A stretch of 64,000 bases of DNA from CAKRJP01 sp963589425 (GTDB taxonomy: Bacteria; Bacillota; Clostridia; Lachnospirales; Lachnospiraceae). Below the pieces are notes generated by a model that saw nothing but the letters and a program-made list of their open reading frames with translations, was not told the origin of the DNA and did no database searches. Below, in pieces: positions 31,244 to 40,683 of this stretch. The stretch covers positions 1 through 64,000 of the forward strand of contig CAVAKZ010000004.1 in assembly GCA_963589425.1 (NCBI GenBank), in the 5' to 3' direction. The position numbers were made by a program, and so were the translations under genes. Positions within the stretch are counted from its first letter, which is position 1. Each line of letters begins with the position of its first letter.

Positions 31244-32318
31244 TTTCGTAATCCTCATAATCTTCCACATTAATATCTGAAAAAGTACTCATTTCCTCAT
31301 AAACCTTTACTGCCATATCAAGAAGGGGGAGAAAGGCCACGGCTCCGGTACCCTCTCCCAGGCACAGGTCTCCATGAATTACCGGAGAAAGACCCAGGGT
31401 CTCTAAGACATAGCGGCTGGCCGGTTCTTTGGAAACATGGGAAGCCAGCATATAATCCCTAGTATGTTCACAGAGACCATAAGCCAAAAGAGCTGCAACC
31501 CCGGAAATAAAACCATCAAGAATTACCGGCACTTGATAAAGGGCTCCTCCTAGAAAAATTCCAGTAAGGGCAGCCAGGTCAAATCCTCCGATCTTAGACA
31601 CCAGATCCACAGGATCTTTCTTATCTGGCTGATGCAAAGAAATAGCCTGCCTGATCACGTCTCTCTTTCTCATAAGCCCTGCATCATCAAGACCTGCCCC
31701 TCTTCCTGTCATATCCTCCACAGGAAGGTCAAGTAAGACGGAAGCCACTCCACTGCTGCTGGTGGTATTTCCAATGCCCATTTCTCCTGTAGCAATAATA
31801 TTATAGCCCTGGTCTACTTTTTCCTTAACAAGGCCAAGGCCCGTAAGAATGCTTTCTATAGCCTCTTCTCTTGTCATAGCAGCTTCCTTGAGGAAATTGG
31901 CTGTTCCCCTTGCCACCTTTTTTTGAGGAACTTTAGTATCCACCACCATTCCCACATCCACCGGAAAAAGGTCCACTCCCACACTAGTACACATAATGGC
32001 AGCACTGGTAGTTCCTTTAAGGAAATTTTCCGCCACAATAGCCGTCACTTCCTGACCGGTCTGCGTTACCCCCTCTGCCACTACTCCATTGTCTGCACAC
32101 ATTACAAGAAGGGCTCTCTTATTTATATGAACAGAAAGAGACCTGGTCATTCCGGCAATCTTCATCACTGCATCCTCCAGCTTTCCTAAACTGTGAAGAG
32201 GCTTGGCAATGGAGTTCCAGCGTTTTTTTGAAGCCTCCACATAGGATGGGTCCAAGGGCTTGATCTGACTTATAAGTCTTACTAATTCTTCTTCTTTCTC
32301 ACTCATAATTTCTTTCAT
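31218..32318 (-). CDS. cobT: Nicotinate-nucleotide--dimethylbenzimidazole phosphoribosyltransferase
   Basis: About 366 residues. Family patterns: KPLHSLGKLEDAVMKIAG, VMCADNGVVAEGVTQTGQEVT, ATGEMGIGNTTSSS, GRGAGLDDAG, and the catalytic Glu region GDLCLGEGTGAVAFLPLLDMA near the C-terminus. It activates the lower-ligand base (5,6-dimethylbenzimidazole or another base) as an alpha-ribotide. The frame begins with GTG at 32324 then ATG at 32318 and another ATG at 32306; none has a strong ribosome site, so the exact start is uncertain. Confidence 0.93.
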   Translation of the reverse strand: MKEIMSEKEEELVRLISQIKPLDPSYVEASKKRWNSIAKPLHSLGKLEDAVMKIAGMTRSLSVHINKRALLVMCADNGVVAEGVTQTGQEVTAIVAENFLKGTTSAAIMCTSVGVDLFPVDVGMVVDTKVPQKKVARGTANFLKEAAMTREEAIESILTGLGLVKEKVDQGYNIIATGEMGIGNTTSSSGVASVLLDLPVEDMTGRGAGLDDAGLMRKRDVIRQAISLHQPDKKDPVDLVSKIGGFDLAALTGIFLGGALYQVPVILDGFISGVAALLAYGLCEHTRDYMLASHVSKEPASRYVLETLGLSPVIHGDLCLGEGTGAVAFLPLLDMAVKVYEEMSTFSDINVEDYEDYENASSNHRR

Positions 32319-32333
32319 CAACACTTCTTATCT

Positions 32334-33752
32334 CTATATTGTCTGCATGATATTGTCTGCATGATATCGTCTACATGCTTCTAAAAATGCTTTCGCAACT
32401 TTTATATTTCCTCCATAGGCCAAATGAGGATATCCAGCCAGTAAATTATCTTGACTTACCATACACTTCCAACTTCTCTCAGAAAGAGGTTTCCTTGCAA
32501 GAAAGGCCTCCCCACAATAGTCTGAGTCAAAATAATGAAATTCATGGACCGGGATTTCCCCCACATTTTTTCCAAAGACCTTGCCTCCTAAAAGGCTGGC
32601 ATAGCCAAACCGCTTTAAAGACTTAGTGCTATAGGATTTCCCTTTTAAATAACCAACCATGGGATATGCCCTTCCTGAGGAATCCACAATTTCCTCCTGA
32701 AGATACATAAAGCCTCCACATTCGGCCATACAGGGAAGCCCTCCTCTTATAGCTTCACAGACCTCCAGGCGAAAAGATTTGTTGGCCGCAAGTTCCTTGC
32801 CGTAAAGTTCCGGATAACCACCATATAAAATAAGGCCATCCAAATCTTTTGGCAAGTGCCCATCATGAAGAGGGGATAGCTCTACCAGCTTTGCTCCTAA
32901 TTTTTCAAGAATCTCCAGATTATCTTCATAAATAAAGCAGAAGGCTTCATCCCTGGAAATGCCAATTCGTAAGCTTTTGTTGCCAGGTCCATTTGCAAGT
33001 TTTTTTTCAAAATCAAGCTTGCTGCCCAAAGAAATTGCAGGATTCCCTGCTTTTTCCTCCCATGGGGCTTGTGCCATTTGAAGCAGACCCTCTACATCCA
33101 CGGTTTTTTCCACCTGCTGTCCCAATATTTCAATTTTTTCTCGGATTTTATCCACTTCTCCGGGAAGTTTTAAGCCCAAGTACCTGCTTTCAAAATTCAC
33201 ATTCTCCATAAGGGGAAGATAGCCGTATACCGGGATCTGTAATTTGGACTCTACCATATTTTTAAGCCTGGGGTACATCATAGGGGAAATGCGATTAAAT
33301 ACGATTCCCCGAATCATACTTTCTTTTTCATATTCCAGAAAACCTTTAATCATGGGTAGCAAAGAAAGGCTTGCCCCCTTACCATTAATCAAAAGCACAA
33401 CAGGGGTCTTGGTTATGGTGGCCACATCAAAGGCACTGGCCTCCGTAGAGATTCCTCCTAAGCCATCGTAATATCCCATGACCCCCTCTAGGATTGCCAG
33501 GTCTGAAGAAGTGGCATGGCTTTCAAAAAGATCTCTAACCCCTTCTTTTGTCCATAAAAAAGTGTCTAAATTATAGCTATCCACACCCAGCACCTGTCGA
33601 TGAAACATAGGATCAATATAGTCTGGTCCACATTTAAAGGCAGTAGGGCGAAGGCCTCGATTTAAGACTGCCTGAAGAAGGCCGCAGGTAAATAAGGTTT
33701 TTCCACTATTACTAGCTGGGGCTGCGATCATAAGTTTCTTCACTTGTTTCAC
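32334..33752 (-). CDS. cbiA: Cobyrinate a,c-diamide synthase
   Basis: 472 residues. N-terminal ATP-binding amidoligase domain with AAPASNSGKTLFTCGLLQA, KCGPDYIDPMFHRQV and EGVMGYYDG; C-terminal class-I glutaminase domain with the nucleophile in CMAECGGFMYL and catalytic His in IPVHEFHYFDSD. It amidates the a and c side chains, before CbiP acts. Spacing to cobT is about 10-15 nt. Confidence 0.95.
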   Translation of the reverse strand: MKQVKKLMIAAPASNSGKTLFTCGLLQAVLNRGLRPTAFKCGPDYIDPMFHRQVLGVDSYNLDTFLWTKEGVRDLFESHATSSDLAILEGVMGYYDGLGGISTEASAFDVATITKTPVVLLINGKGASLSLLPMIKGFLEYEKESMIRGIVFNRISPMMYPRLKNMVESKLQIPVYGYLPLMENVNFESRYLGLKLPGEVDKIREKIEILGQQVEKTVDVEGLLQMAQAPWEEKAGNPAISLGSKLDFEKKLANGPGNKSLRIGISRDEAFCFIYEDNLEILEKLGAKLVELSPLHDGHLPKDLDGLILYGGYPELYGKELAANKSFRLEVCEAIRGGLPCMAECGGFMYLQEEIVDSSGRAYPMVGYLKGKSYSTKSLKRFGYASLLGGKVFGKNVGEIPVHEFHYFDSDYCGEAFLARKPLSERSWKCMVSQDNLLAGYPHLAYGGNIKVAKAFLEACRRYHADNIMQTI

Positions 33753-33836
33753 TTATTTTCCTTCCTTTCCTCTCCTTAACTGTCTAGACCAAGGCCAAAT
33801 ACAGAGCCCTTTATTCTTGGCTGCATAAGCTGCTTA

Positions 33837-35150
33837 TCAGCCCAGCAATGTGAAGGCAATTATGTAGATGGGATTTTGCGCTTTCATTATGTGATAGTTT
33901 CCGATGCTACTGGCTTTTGTTATCTGTAACTCCAGAATCTCATCTTCTGTGATTGAAAATTCCTTACAGCATGCCAGGGCCTCTGAAAGAGTTTCTAGGG
34001 TTATGGCATTTATTACCACTCGTGCTTTAGCAGTCTTTTTTATAACCACTTGTAGAATTTCTTTTAGATGACCCTTACTGCCGCCAATGAATACAAGATC
34101 AGGAGCCGGAAGAGCTTCCATAGCTTCCGGTGCCATGCCTTCAATGACTGACAGGTTGTCCAGTTTGAATTTTCTGGCATTTTCTTTTATAAGTTTTACC
34201 GCCTCAGGATTGCATTCCACTGCATAGACCCTTCCCTTTGTAGTATGGAGGGCCGCCTCCACGGAAACAGAGCCTGTGCCGGCTCCTATGTCATATACAA
34301 GGGAATCCTTTTTTAAATGCATCTTTGCCAGGCTTACGCACCTAACTTCCTCCTTGGTCATAGGGACTTTTCCACGAAGAAATTCTTGATCCGGGATGCC
34401 AAAAGTCTCAGATATTTTTTCTGCCTTGGGATTTTGAATAAATAATAGGGACAGGCTTGTCTTTTCATCCCCCTCCATAACTCCAGCATATTCTTTCTTT
34501 GTCAATTCCATAATTTCTTCCGTTTCATAAGAAAGATCTAGGCCCAGATAAATTTTTAAATTTTCAAAGTTATAGTAGGCAAATTTATCCAAGAGGGTCC
34601 TTATACAGTCATTCGATCCTGCCAAGACAAAGGTCTTCTCATGGTCTCTTACTGCTCCGATTACATTTTCCTCCCGCCCATGTATACTTACAAAGGCTGC
34701 ATCCTCCCAGGACACTCCAAGCTTGGCGGCAAAATATACCACCGAGGATATTCCCGGCAACATAGAAATTTCTACTTGCCGATTTTTTAAGCTTTCATCT
34801 TCTTCCAAGGCGATCTTTAGCTTTTTTGCCCCACTATAAAAGCCCACATCTCCGGAAAGAACTACTGCCACCTTCCGGTATTCCGGGTGATTGCGAATAT
34901 AAGAAATAATCTCCTTTGGGCGGTATTCTTCTAGGTAGTCCGGCGGCTGCTGGTCTCCCGGCTCTAAGTCAAAATCCCCCTCCGGCTCCCCTTCCTCCAA
35001 AAGCTCCTGTCTAAGTTTTTCTGCCGCCTCCAGCATTCGACTGGCTCCTATTAGAAGGTCTGCCTCCAGACAGGTATTGATGGCCTCCAGACTAAAGCTG
35101 TCCAAAGATCCGGTTCCTATTCCTACAAGAGAAATTTTCGTCTTATTCAT
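33837..35150 (-). CDS. cbiET: Precorrin-6Y/cobalt-precorrin-7 C5,15-methyltransferase, CbiE-CbiT fusion
   Basis: 437 residues. The N-terminal SAM-binding CbiE half begins NKTKISLVGIGTGSLDSF and has VVLSGDVGFYSGAKKL and SMLPGISSVVYFAAKLG. The C-terminal CbiT half has LAKMHLKKDSLVYDIGAGTG, VYAVECNPEAVKLIKENA and DLVFIGGSKGHLKEIL. It adds two methyl groups and decarboxylates. A Glu/Asp-Pro rich insert (about residues 55-75) is unusual in the CbiE half. I start at ATG 35150, which overlaps the cbiJ stop by 8 nt; neither this nor 35180 has a good ribosome site, so translation is probably coupled. Confidence 0.92.
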   Translation of the reverse strand: MNKTKISLVGIGTGSLDSFSLEAINTCLEADLLIGASRMLEAAEKLRQELLEEGEPEGDFDLEPGDQQPPDYLEEYRPKEIISYIRNHPEYRKVAVVLSGDVGFYSGAKKLKIALEEDESLKNRQVEISMLPGISSVVYFAAKLGVSWEDAAFVSIHGREENVIGAVRDHEKTFVLAGSNDCIRTLLDKFAYYNFENLKIYLGLDLSYETEEIMELTKKEYAGVMEGDEKTSLSLLFIQNPKAEKISETFGIPDQEFLRGKVPMTKEEVRCVSLAKMHLKKDSLVYDIGAGTGSVSVEAALHTTKGRVYAVECNPEAVKLIKENARKFKLDNLSVIEGMAPEAMEALPAPDLVFIGGSKGHLKEILQVVIKKTAKARVVINAITLETLSEALACCKEFSITEDEILELQITKASSIGNYHIMKAQNPIYIIAFTLLG

Positions 35151-35955
35151 TTTGTTGTAAATAGGTCTTAAGTTCCTCATAAGTATAGCCTTTCTCTAGG
35201 TTTGGTCGCCCTACTACAAGCAAAGTAGTATTTGTCTCTGCTGCAGCCTGCCACTTCTCTTCAAAACCTCCGATGCTTCCTGATTCCTTTGTTACCATAT
35301 AGGAGATTTGAAAATCCCGGAGCATAGCCTTATTCATTTCCAAAGAAAAAGGGCCCTGCATGCAAATCAAATGTCGTCCCACAATTCCTAGTTCATCACA
35401 TTTATCTACCACTGTTTTCAAAGAAAGGACCCTGGCATATAGCCGGTCTTTATAGTCTGCAAGCCTTGTATAGACTTCCAGTTCTTTGCTGCCTGTGGTA
35501 GCTAAGATATTTCCACTTGTATGCTGCAAAAATTCCACAGCCTCAGTAAGGCTATTCATCCAAATCACCTGGCCTTCCCTGGAATTCTTCTCATTTAAGG
35601 ATTTCCAAGCAGTATGAACAGCCAGGCTTTTCTCTCTAAGAAGACGCAAGTATGTCTTTTCCCGTCCGCTTTCCAGACAAGCTTTTTTTATATTTGCAGT
35701 TACCAGCTGAGCATAGGGGTGGGTGGCATCAATCACATAATCCGGCTCATAAGCCTGAAATAGTTTCTTCATAGCCTCTACATCCTGACGTTCATGGGAA
35801 ATGGTTAAATTCTCATTTTCAGCAAGAAGACTTTCTCCATATTCCGTAGCCACACAGGCACGAACCCTAGCCCCTGCAGATAGAAGAAAATCTATAATCT
35901 CTCTCCCTTCTGTAGTTCCCCCATATACAATAATCTTTTTTTGCTTTAATGCCAT
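35143..35955 (-). CDS. cbiJ: Precorrin-6A / cobalt-precorrin-6A reductase
   Basis: 270 residues from ATG 35955, chosen because AGAGAGGA lies upstream and the protein then begins MALKQKKIIVYGGTTEGREI. The longer frame to 36015 overlaps cbiH and lacks family similarity. Other features: DATHPYAQLVTANI, LATTGSKELEVYTRL, RVLSLKTVVDKCDELGI and CMQGPFSLEMN. NADH/NADPH-dependent reduction of the corrin ring. Confidence 0.92.
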   Translation of the reverse strand: MALKQKKIIVYGGTTEGREIIDFLLSAGARVRACVATEYGESLLAENENLTISHERQDVEAMKKLFQAYEPDYVIDATHPYAQLVTANIKKACLESGREKTYLRLLREKSLAVHTAWKSLNEKNSREGQVIWMNSLTEAVEFLQHTSGNILATTGSKELEVYTRLADYKDRLYARVLSLKTVVDKCDELGIVGRHLICMQGPFSLEMNKAMLRDFQISYMVTKESGSIGGFEEKWQAAAETNTTLLVVGRPNLEKGYTYEELKTYLQQNE

Positions 35956-35974
35956 GGACCAATCCTCTCTGTTT

Positions 35975-36703
35975 TTACCTTTTGTAGCCCCTAGGCGTAA
36001 CCATATGTCCGCCAATCACCTTGGTATCCTTGTTTCCTACAAAGACTGTAGTAAACATATCCACCCTGGTATCTCTAAGGTCTTTTAAGGTCATGATCTG
36101 AAAGCTCTGTCCTTCTCTTGCAATATTTTGCACGATTCCACAAACCGTTTCGGGATTTTTATGCTGTAATAAGATATCACAAGCTTTCTCAAGATAGTCA
36201 AATCGTTTCTTACTGGAGGGATTATAGACGGCAATAGCCAAGTCAGCTGCAGCGGCGGAAAGCAGCCTCTTCTCGATAAGGTCCCAGGGAGTAAGTAGGT
36301 CGCTAAGACTTAAAATACAGCAGTCATGGCTTAAGGGAGCTCCAAGGACACTGCTGCCTCCTAAGGCTGCTGTCACTCCCGGAATCACTTCCAGGTCCAC
36401 TTTCGGGTACTCTTCTCCCAGCTCATACATTAAGCTTGCCATGCCATAGATGCCGGAATCACCGCTGCATACCATGGCCACCTTTCTTCCTTTTTTTGCC
36501 TCCTCAAAGGCCATCTGGCACCGATCCACTTCCCTTCGCATGGGTGTAGTAAGGAAGTCTTTCTCAGGAAAATGCGGACGCAAGAGTTCTATATATACTG
36601 TATATCCCACAATAAGATCAACTGCTTCCAAGGCCTGTACAGCTCTTATGGTCATTTCTTCATAGGCCCCAGGCCCCATGCCAACTACATATATTTTACT
36701 CAA
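35975..36703 (-). CDS. cbiH: Precorrin-3B / cobalt-precorrin-3 C17-methyltransferase
   Basis: 242 residues, tetrapyrrole methylase fold: YVVGMGPGAYEEMTIRA at the start, VGYTVYIELLRP, MVCSGDSGIYGMASLMYE, VIPGVTAALGGSSVLGAPLSHD and LAIAVYNPSSKKR. It methylates C17 during ring contraction, working with CbiG encoded next to it. The cbiG stop is 30 nt upstream. Confidence 0.94.
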   Translation of the reverse strand: MSKIYVVGMGPGAYEEMTIRAVQALEAVDLIVGYTVYIELLRPHFPEKDFLTTPMRREVDRCQMAFEEAKKGRKVAMVCSGDSGIYGMASLMYELGEEYPKVDLEVIPGVTAALGGSSVLGAPLSHDCCILSLSDLLTPWDLIEKRLLSAAAADLAIAVYNPSSKKRFDYLEKACDILLQHKNPETVCGIVQNIAREGQSFQIMTLKDLRDTRVDMFTTVFVGNKDTKVIGGHMVTPRGYKR

Positions 36704-36733
36704 TTTTTTTCTCCTGTCTTGTCTATCTATTTC

Positions 36734-37802
36734 CTATTTAATCGCCACTGCAAGAGTCACCCCATCAAGAGCCTGTTTTTTCACCAGAAGTTTTCCCTTT
36801 TTTCCGGTTCCCAAAAGGGCCGCCCTTTCACACACATTGTCCACCCCGGTAATACTTTTTACAAAGGCAGATGCGGTAAAACTTCCAGGCATCTTTTGTA
36901 ATTCTTCCGAACTATAAAATTGTGATGGTATTTGGTATTTATGGCAAAATTCCAGGATTCCCTCTTCCTTGGCTTTCAAGTCGATGCTGCACAAGAGCCC
37001 AAGAGCTTCCATAGAAAATTCTGCCTCCTCCAGGCCTTTTCTAACAGCTCGTTCTATCTTAACACTATCTGTATTTTTTTTACAGCCAATTCCCAGGACC
37101 AAAGATTTTGGCACCAGTCTAAGAGCTTTTTGGTTCTCTTTGGACTTCTTAATTCCAATATAAAGGTCTGCCTGAGAAATCTCAGATGTAAAGGAAAGGT
37201 TCCTCTCACCCTCTAACTCTTCTTCATACTGTCCATCCAGATCCTTGTCCACGTAGATCTTTACTTCGTTTCCTGCCAATATTTTTGCAGAAATGTCTCT
37301 GGCTTTTTTTGAATCTGCAATCACCAATTGATGTTTCTTTGCAAATACATCCACTGCCCATTTCTCGGACAGATCTGTAGCTGTAGTAATAACAGGCTCC
37401 ATGGAGTCTCCAAAAAAATCAGCAATTTTCTCTGCCAGTTCATTAGCACCTCCCACATGACCTGACAAAATAGGGATACAAAACTTTCCCAGTTCATCAA
37501 TCACCAGCACAGCAGGATCCTTATATTTGTGTTTCAAAAATGGTGCTATACTTCTAACGGCAATCCCCACTGCCCCAACAAAAATCAATCCTTGGCAGAG
37601 GGCAAATTGTTCCTTTGTGATAGCGGATAAAGATTCTTCTCTATAAGAAGCATCTCCTCTCCATTTACTAAACNNNNNNNNNNGACTCTTTTGTAAGCTT
37701 CCCTGACTGGTCCGGGCCATTTTCAGAAGTCTCCAAACGATGGGCCAGCTTATTTGCGATATTTTTTCCGTTTTTTGTAAAGTAAATAATTGCAATTTTC
37801 AT
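36734..37802 (-). CDS. cbiG: Cobalt-precorrin-5A hydrolase, interrupted by an assembly gap
   Basis: The true N-terminus is read from ATG 37800-37802, 2 nt after the cbiF stop: MKIAIIYFTKNGKNIANKLA, a CbiG-type start. The C-terminal part (GLIFVGAVGIAVRSIAPFL, LSGHVGGANELAEKIADFFG, LVLGIGCKKNT, FYSSEELQKMPGSFTASAFV) is in another frame because the 10 N at 37674-37683 are a placeholder; the missing length must be a multiple of 3. The longest uninterrupted frame, which starts from a TTG at 37795, has a false N-terminus. CbiG opens the lactone and releases acetaldehyde at ring contraction. Confidence 0.9.
37674..37683. other. Assembly gap (10 N) inside cbiG
   Basis: Ten N, a generic placeholder. 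Reading frames on both sides show that the real number of missing bases is divisible by three if cbiG is intact. Confidence 0.95.
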
Positions 37803-37804
37803 AT

Positions 37805-38611
37805 TCAATGCGAATTTTTAGCTTCGCCTTCACTATCTATTTTTTCCTTGGCCTGCCGAAATTCTGTAGAAAAGCCGGGGTCATAAAGCTTCGACCGATC
37901 ATAGCCTGTCTGTCTTACCACATCCCCTACAATAATCAGGGCAGTCTTTACAATACCATGAATCCTAGCCGTTTCCTCTAAAGTTTCCACGGTGCAAACA
38001 TAGGCTTCTTCCTCAGGCCAACTAGCCTTATACACAAGGGCAGCCGGTGTTTCAGGCGAATATCCACCTGAAGTCAATTCCTTGGTCAACTCCTTTAAAA
38101 GCCCTGTGCTTAGGAAGAGAACCATAGTGGCTTTATGCCTTGCAAAAGAGGAGATAGTCTCCCTCTCCGGCACCGGTGTTCTCCCTGCCATTCTAGTAAT
38201 CACCAGGCTTTGAGAAATATCCGGCAGGGTATATTCCATTCCAAGACTTGCTGCAGCCCCGCAAAACGCACTGACTCCGGGACACACCTCATAGGAAATC
38301 TTTCTTTCCTCTAAAAGATCCATCTGTTCACGGATGGCGCCATAGATACTTGGGTCTCCTGTATGAAGGCGCACCGTCATAAGGCCAGCTTCTTCAGCCT
38401 CAAAAATCACCTCTGCAACCTCCTCCAAGGTCATATGAGCACTATTATAAATCCTACACTCAACCTTTGCCTCTTTTAAAAGTTCTGGATTTACCAAGGA
38501 TCCTGCATAGATAATAACATCCGCCTGCCTAAGAAGTTTTTGTCCTCTCACCGTGATAAGATCCAAAGCCCCGGGACCGGCACCAACAAAATAAACCATT
38601 CTATTTTCCAT
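37805..38611 (-). CDS. cbiF: Precorrin-4 / cobalt-precorrin-4 C11-methyltransferase
   Basis: 268 residues. MVYFVGAGPGALDLITVRGQ start, DVIIYAGSLVNPELL, VRLHTGDPSIYGAIREQMD, VCPGVSAFCGAAASLGMEYTLP and TRMAGRTPVPERE are diagnostic for CbiF/CobM. It methylates C11. Overlaps cbiL by 11 nt and is followed within 2 nt by cbiG. Confidence 0.95.
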   Translation of the reverse strand: MENRMVYFVGAGPGALDLITVRGQKLLRQADVIIYAGSLVNPELLKEAKVECRIYNSAHMTLEEVAEVIFEAEEAGLMTVRLHTGDPSIYGAIREQMDLLEERKISYEVCPGVSAFCGAAASLGMEYTLPDISQSLVITRMAGRTPVPERETISSFARHKATMVLFLSTGLLKELTKELTSGGYSPETPAALVYKASWPEEEAYVCTVETLEETARIHGIVKTALIIVGDVVRQTGYDRSKLYDPGFSTEFRQAKEKIDSEGEAKNSH

Positions 38612-39341
38612 CCTTTACAAAAATAATCGTATAATAACCTGCCGTCTCCGGAAAATTTTCCAGGCCCTGATATATGGCTTCATTTTGCATGCAGCAATTT
38701 TCCACCATAATCAGCCGAGACTTCCTCTTGTTTCCCCCAGTATCAGGGGACCCCACACAGGCAAACTCTTCTGACAATATCTTTTTCAGATTAGCATATT
38801 CTCTTCCGGCCTTCATAAAAATTTTCATTCCCGAAAGTTTAAGGGCTTCCCTTACATCATAGGAAGCGGGAATAATGTGAATCTCTTCCTGTTTGCTTCC
38901 CAAATGCAGGCCTGCCTTTCCGGCTGCTGCCAGGAAAGAGGATATCCCATTAACGATTTCCACCTCATAACCCAGATCTTTGATTCTTTCATGGACATAC
39001 ATATAGGTAGAATAAATACTAGGATCTCCTAGAGTCAAAAAAGCCACATCCCGCCCTAGCTTTAAGACATCACTAATTTCTTTAACTGCCTGTCTATGGC
39101 TTTCTTCCAGCTTTTTTTCATCCTTAGTCATAGGCATAGCAAGTCCCAAAAGCTCCTTCTTAGAAAGGCCAATATCTATCTTTTGATTCAGTTGCTCCAC
39201 AATGGCATAGGCCACTGTATCCTTTGGCTTCTTTCCCGGCACTGCCAGATACTTGCAGCCGGAAAGGAGGCTGACTGCCTTCAAAGTTATAAGTTCCGGA
39301 TCTCCCGGCCCGATTCCAATCCCGTATAATTTTCCCGCCAT
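38601..39341 (-). CDS. cbiL: Precorrin-2 / cobalt-precorrin-2 C20-methyltransferase
   Basis: 246 residues: KLYGIGIGPGDPELITLKAV, then VPGKKPKDTVAYAI, VAFLTLGDPSIYSTYMYVHER and IVNGISSFLAAAGKAGLHLG, all typical of CbiL/CobI. It methylates C20 of (cobalt-)precorrin-2. The gene starts 16 nt after cbiD. Confidence 0.95.
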   Translation of the reverse strand: MAGKLYGIGIGPGDPELITLKAVSLLSGCKYLAVPGKKPKDTVAYAIVEQLNQKIDIGLSKKELLGLAMPMTKDEKKLEESHRQAVKEISDVLKLGRDVAFLTLGDPSIYSTYMYVHERIKDLGYEVEIVNGISSFLAAAGKAGLHLGSKQEEIHIIPASYDVREALKLSGMKIFMKAGREYANLKKILSEEFACVGSPDTGGNKRKSRLIMVENCCMQNEAIYQGLENFPETAGYYTIIFVKDGK

Positions 39342-39357
39342 GTAAACTTCTCTCTTT

Positions 39358-40479
39358 CTATAGCATCAATTCTTCAGCTTTCTCAGTCATTCCCAAAATA
39401 CCATACACATTGGAAAAAGTAAGTGCCCCTACAGGAAAAGTTCCTGCCACCCGGTATTCCATGTGCTTTTTAACCCCTTCCAGCACATAGTGTACCAGCA
39501 ATTTTCGTTGAGAAGAGCTGCATTTTGCCAGAGCATCATCGGTGGTAACTGCATTTAGAATTTCCACCAGCTGGTCTAGGGGAAGGCCTACCTTTATAGC
39601 TGCTGCTGCCAAAAGTTCCATCCTGCAGTCTGCCCACTTGGAGTGGGTATTCATAATTCCACCGGACACCTTCACAAGCTTTCCTATATGACCTACATAA
39701 ACAAAGCCTTTGCAGCCAAGCTCCACAGCCATATCCAAGGTCTCTCCGATATAATTGCTGCAGGTTAGCACCTGGCTGGCCTTAATTCCATAGGTTTCTT
39801 CCAGGAAATGTAGCCCATAATTTCCGGGAGCTGCAATAAGATAGCCGGTTTTACTTTCCGAGAGTTTCATCCGCATCTCCACACGAATGGTATCTTTAAT
39901 AGCCTGCTCACTCATAGGTTCCACAATCCCACTGGTACCTAATACTGAAAGGCCTCCCTTGATTCCAAGCCTTGGGTTAAAAGTTTTCGCCGCCAGGGCT
40001 TCCCCCTCCGGAATGGAAATTTCCACCTGAATGCCACCCTCATAAGCATAGGCCTCACAGGCTTCTTCCACCTCATTTCGAATCATGGACCTGGGAACCC
40101 GATTAATTGCCGCAACTCCCACAGGTTGGTCCAGACCTGCCTTGGTAACTCTCCCAATTCCAAGGCCGCCATCAATCACAATTCCAGGCTCTTTACTTTT
40201 AGTCACTTTACTGTAGACCAAGATTCCATTAGTAATATCCGGGTCATCTCCACTGTCTTTTTTCACAGCACAGCTAACACCAACCAGACACCCTTCCTTC
40301 TCTTGATCAGAAGTGTATTCAAAAGAAATTTCCCGAATTTCCAGGGTCTTATGCTGGCCCTTAGGAAGACAAATTTCTACCTTATGAACCTTTTTCCCTG
40401 TAAGTAACATGGTTATAGCAGCTTTTGTAGCCCCCTGGGCACAGGTTCCTGTGGTGTATCCACTTCTTAATTTGCTCAA
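39358..40479 (-). CDS. cbiD: Cobalt-precorrin-5B C1-methyltransferase, TTG start
   Basis: 373 residues from a TTG at 40477-40479, giving L/M-SKLRSGYTTGTCAQGATKAA, the normal CbiD N-terminus. AGGAG lies 11 nt upstream. The longer in-frame ATG at 40608 must be wrong: it lies inside the queA terminator and upstream of the consensus promoter at 40517-40545. Other CbiD patterns: GDDPDITNGILVYSKV, GIGRVTKAGLDQPVG, VLGTSGIVEPMSEQAI, YGLHFLEETYGI, KGFVYVGHIGKLVKVSGGI and NTHSKWADCRMELLAA. First gene of the cobalamin operon. Confidence 0.93.
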   Translation of the reverse strand: MSKLRSGYTTGTCAQGATKAAITMLLTGKKVHKVEICLPKGQHKTLEIREISFEYTSDQEKEGCLVGVSCAVKKDSGDDPDITNGILVYSKVTKSKEPGIVIDGGLGIGRVTKAGLDQPVGVAAINRVPRSMIRNEVEEACEAYAYEGGIQVEISIPEGEALAAKTFNPRLGIKGGLSVLGTSGIVEPMSEQAIKDTIRVEMRMKLSESKTGYLIAAPGNYGLHFLEETYGIKASQVLTCSNYIGETLDMAVELGCKGFVYVGHIGKLVKVSGGIMNTHSKWADCRMELLAAAAIKVGLPLDQLVEILNAVTTDDALAKCSSSQRKLLVHYVLEGVKKHMEYRVAGTFPVGALTFSNVYGILGMTEKAEELML

Positions 40480-40516
40480 ATCAAACTCTTCTCCTGTCTC
40501 TTTTTTCGCTATGAAG

Positions 40517-40545
40517 ATTATACACGAATTTGCTATCCCGGTCAA
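40517..40545 (-). promoter_or_regulatory. Promoter of the cobalamin operon
   Basis: Minus strand TTGACC (40540-40545), 17 nt, TATAAT (40517-40522). Start near 40510, so the leader before cbiD is only about 30 nt, too short for a cobalamin riboswitch (about 200 nt). No B12-box-like segment was seen between the queA terminator and cbiD. Confidence 0.82.
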
Positions 40546-40585
40546 AGAGAGCAAGGCTCTAAGATCTGCCTTTAACCCACAAACA

Positions 40586-40634
40586 AAAAAGGACCTTCTA
40601 ACACCCACTAGGGGTTGCTAAATGGCCCTTTATT
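40586..40634 (-). terminator. Terminator after queA
   Basis: Minus strand AAGGGCC ... GGTCCTT with an inner AGCAACCC / GGGTGTT stem, then TTTTTT. It separates the pheS-pheT-queA transcript from the cobalamin operon. Confidence 0.85.
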
Positions 40635-40683
40635 CTAGTAAATTATATGATTTCTAAATCTGAATTTTCTGCATCTAGAGTTT

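Noticed and set aside
40480..40608. N-terminal extension of cbiD to the ATG at 40608
   Set aside because: The segment contains the queA terminator and the operon promoter; the conserved CbiD N-terminus begins at the TTG at 40479.
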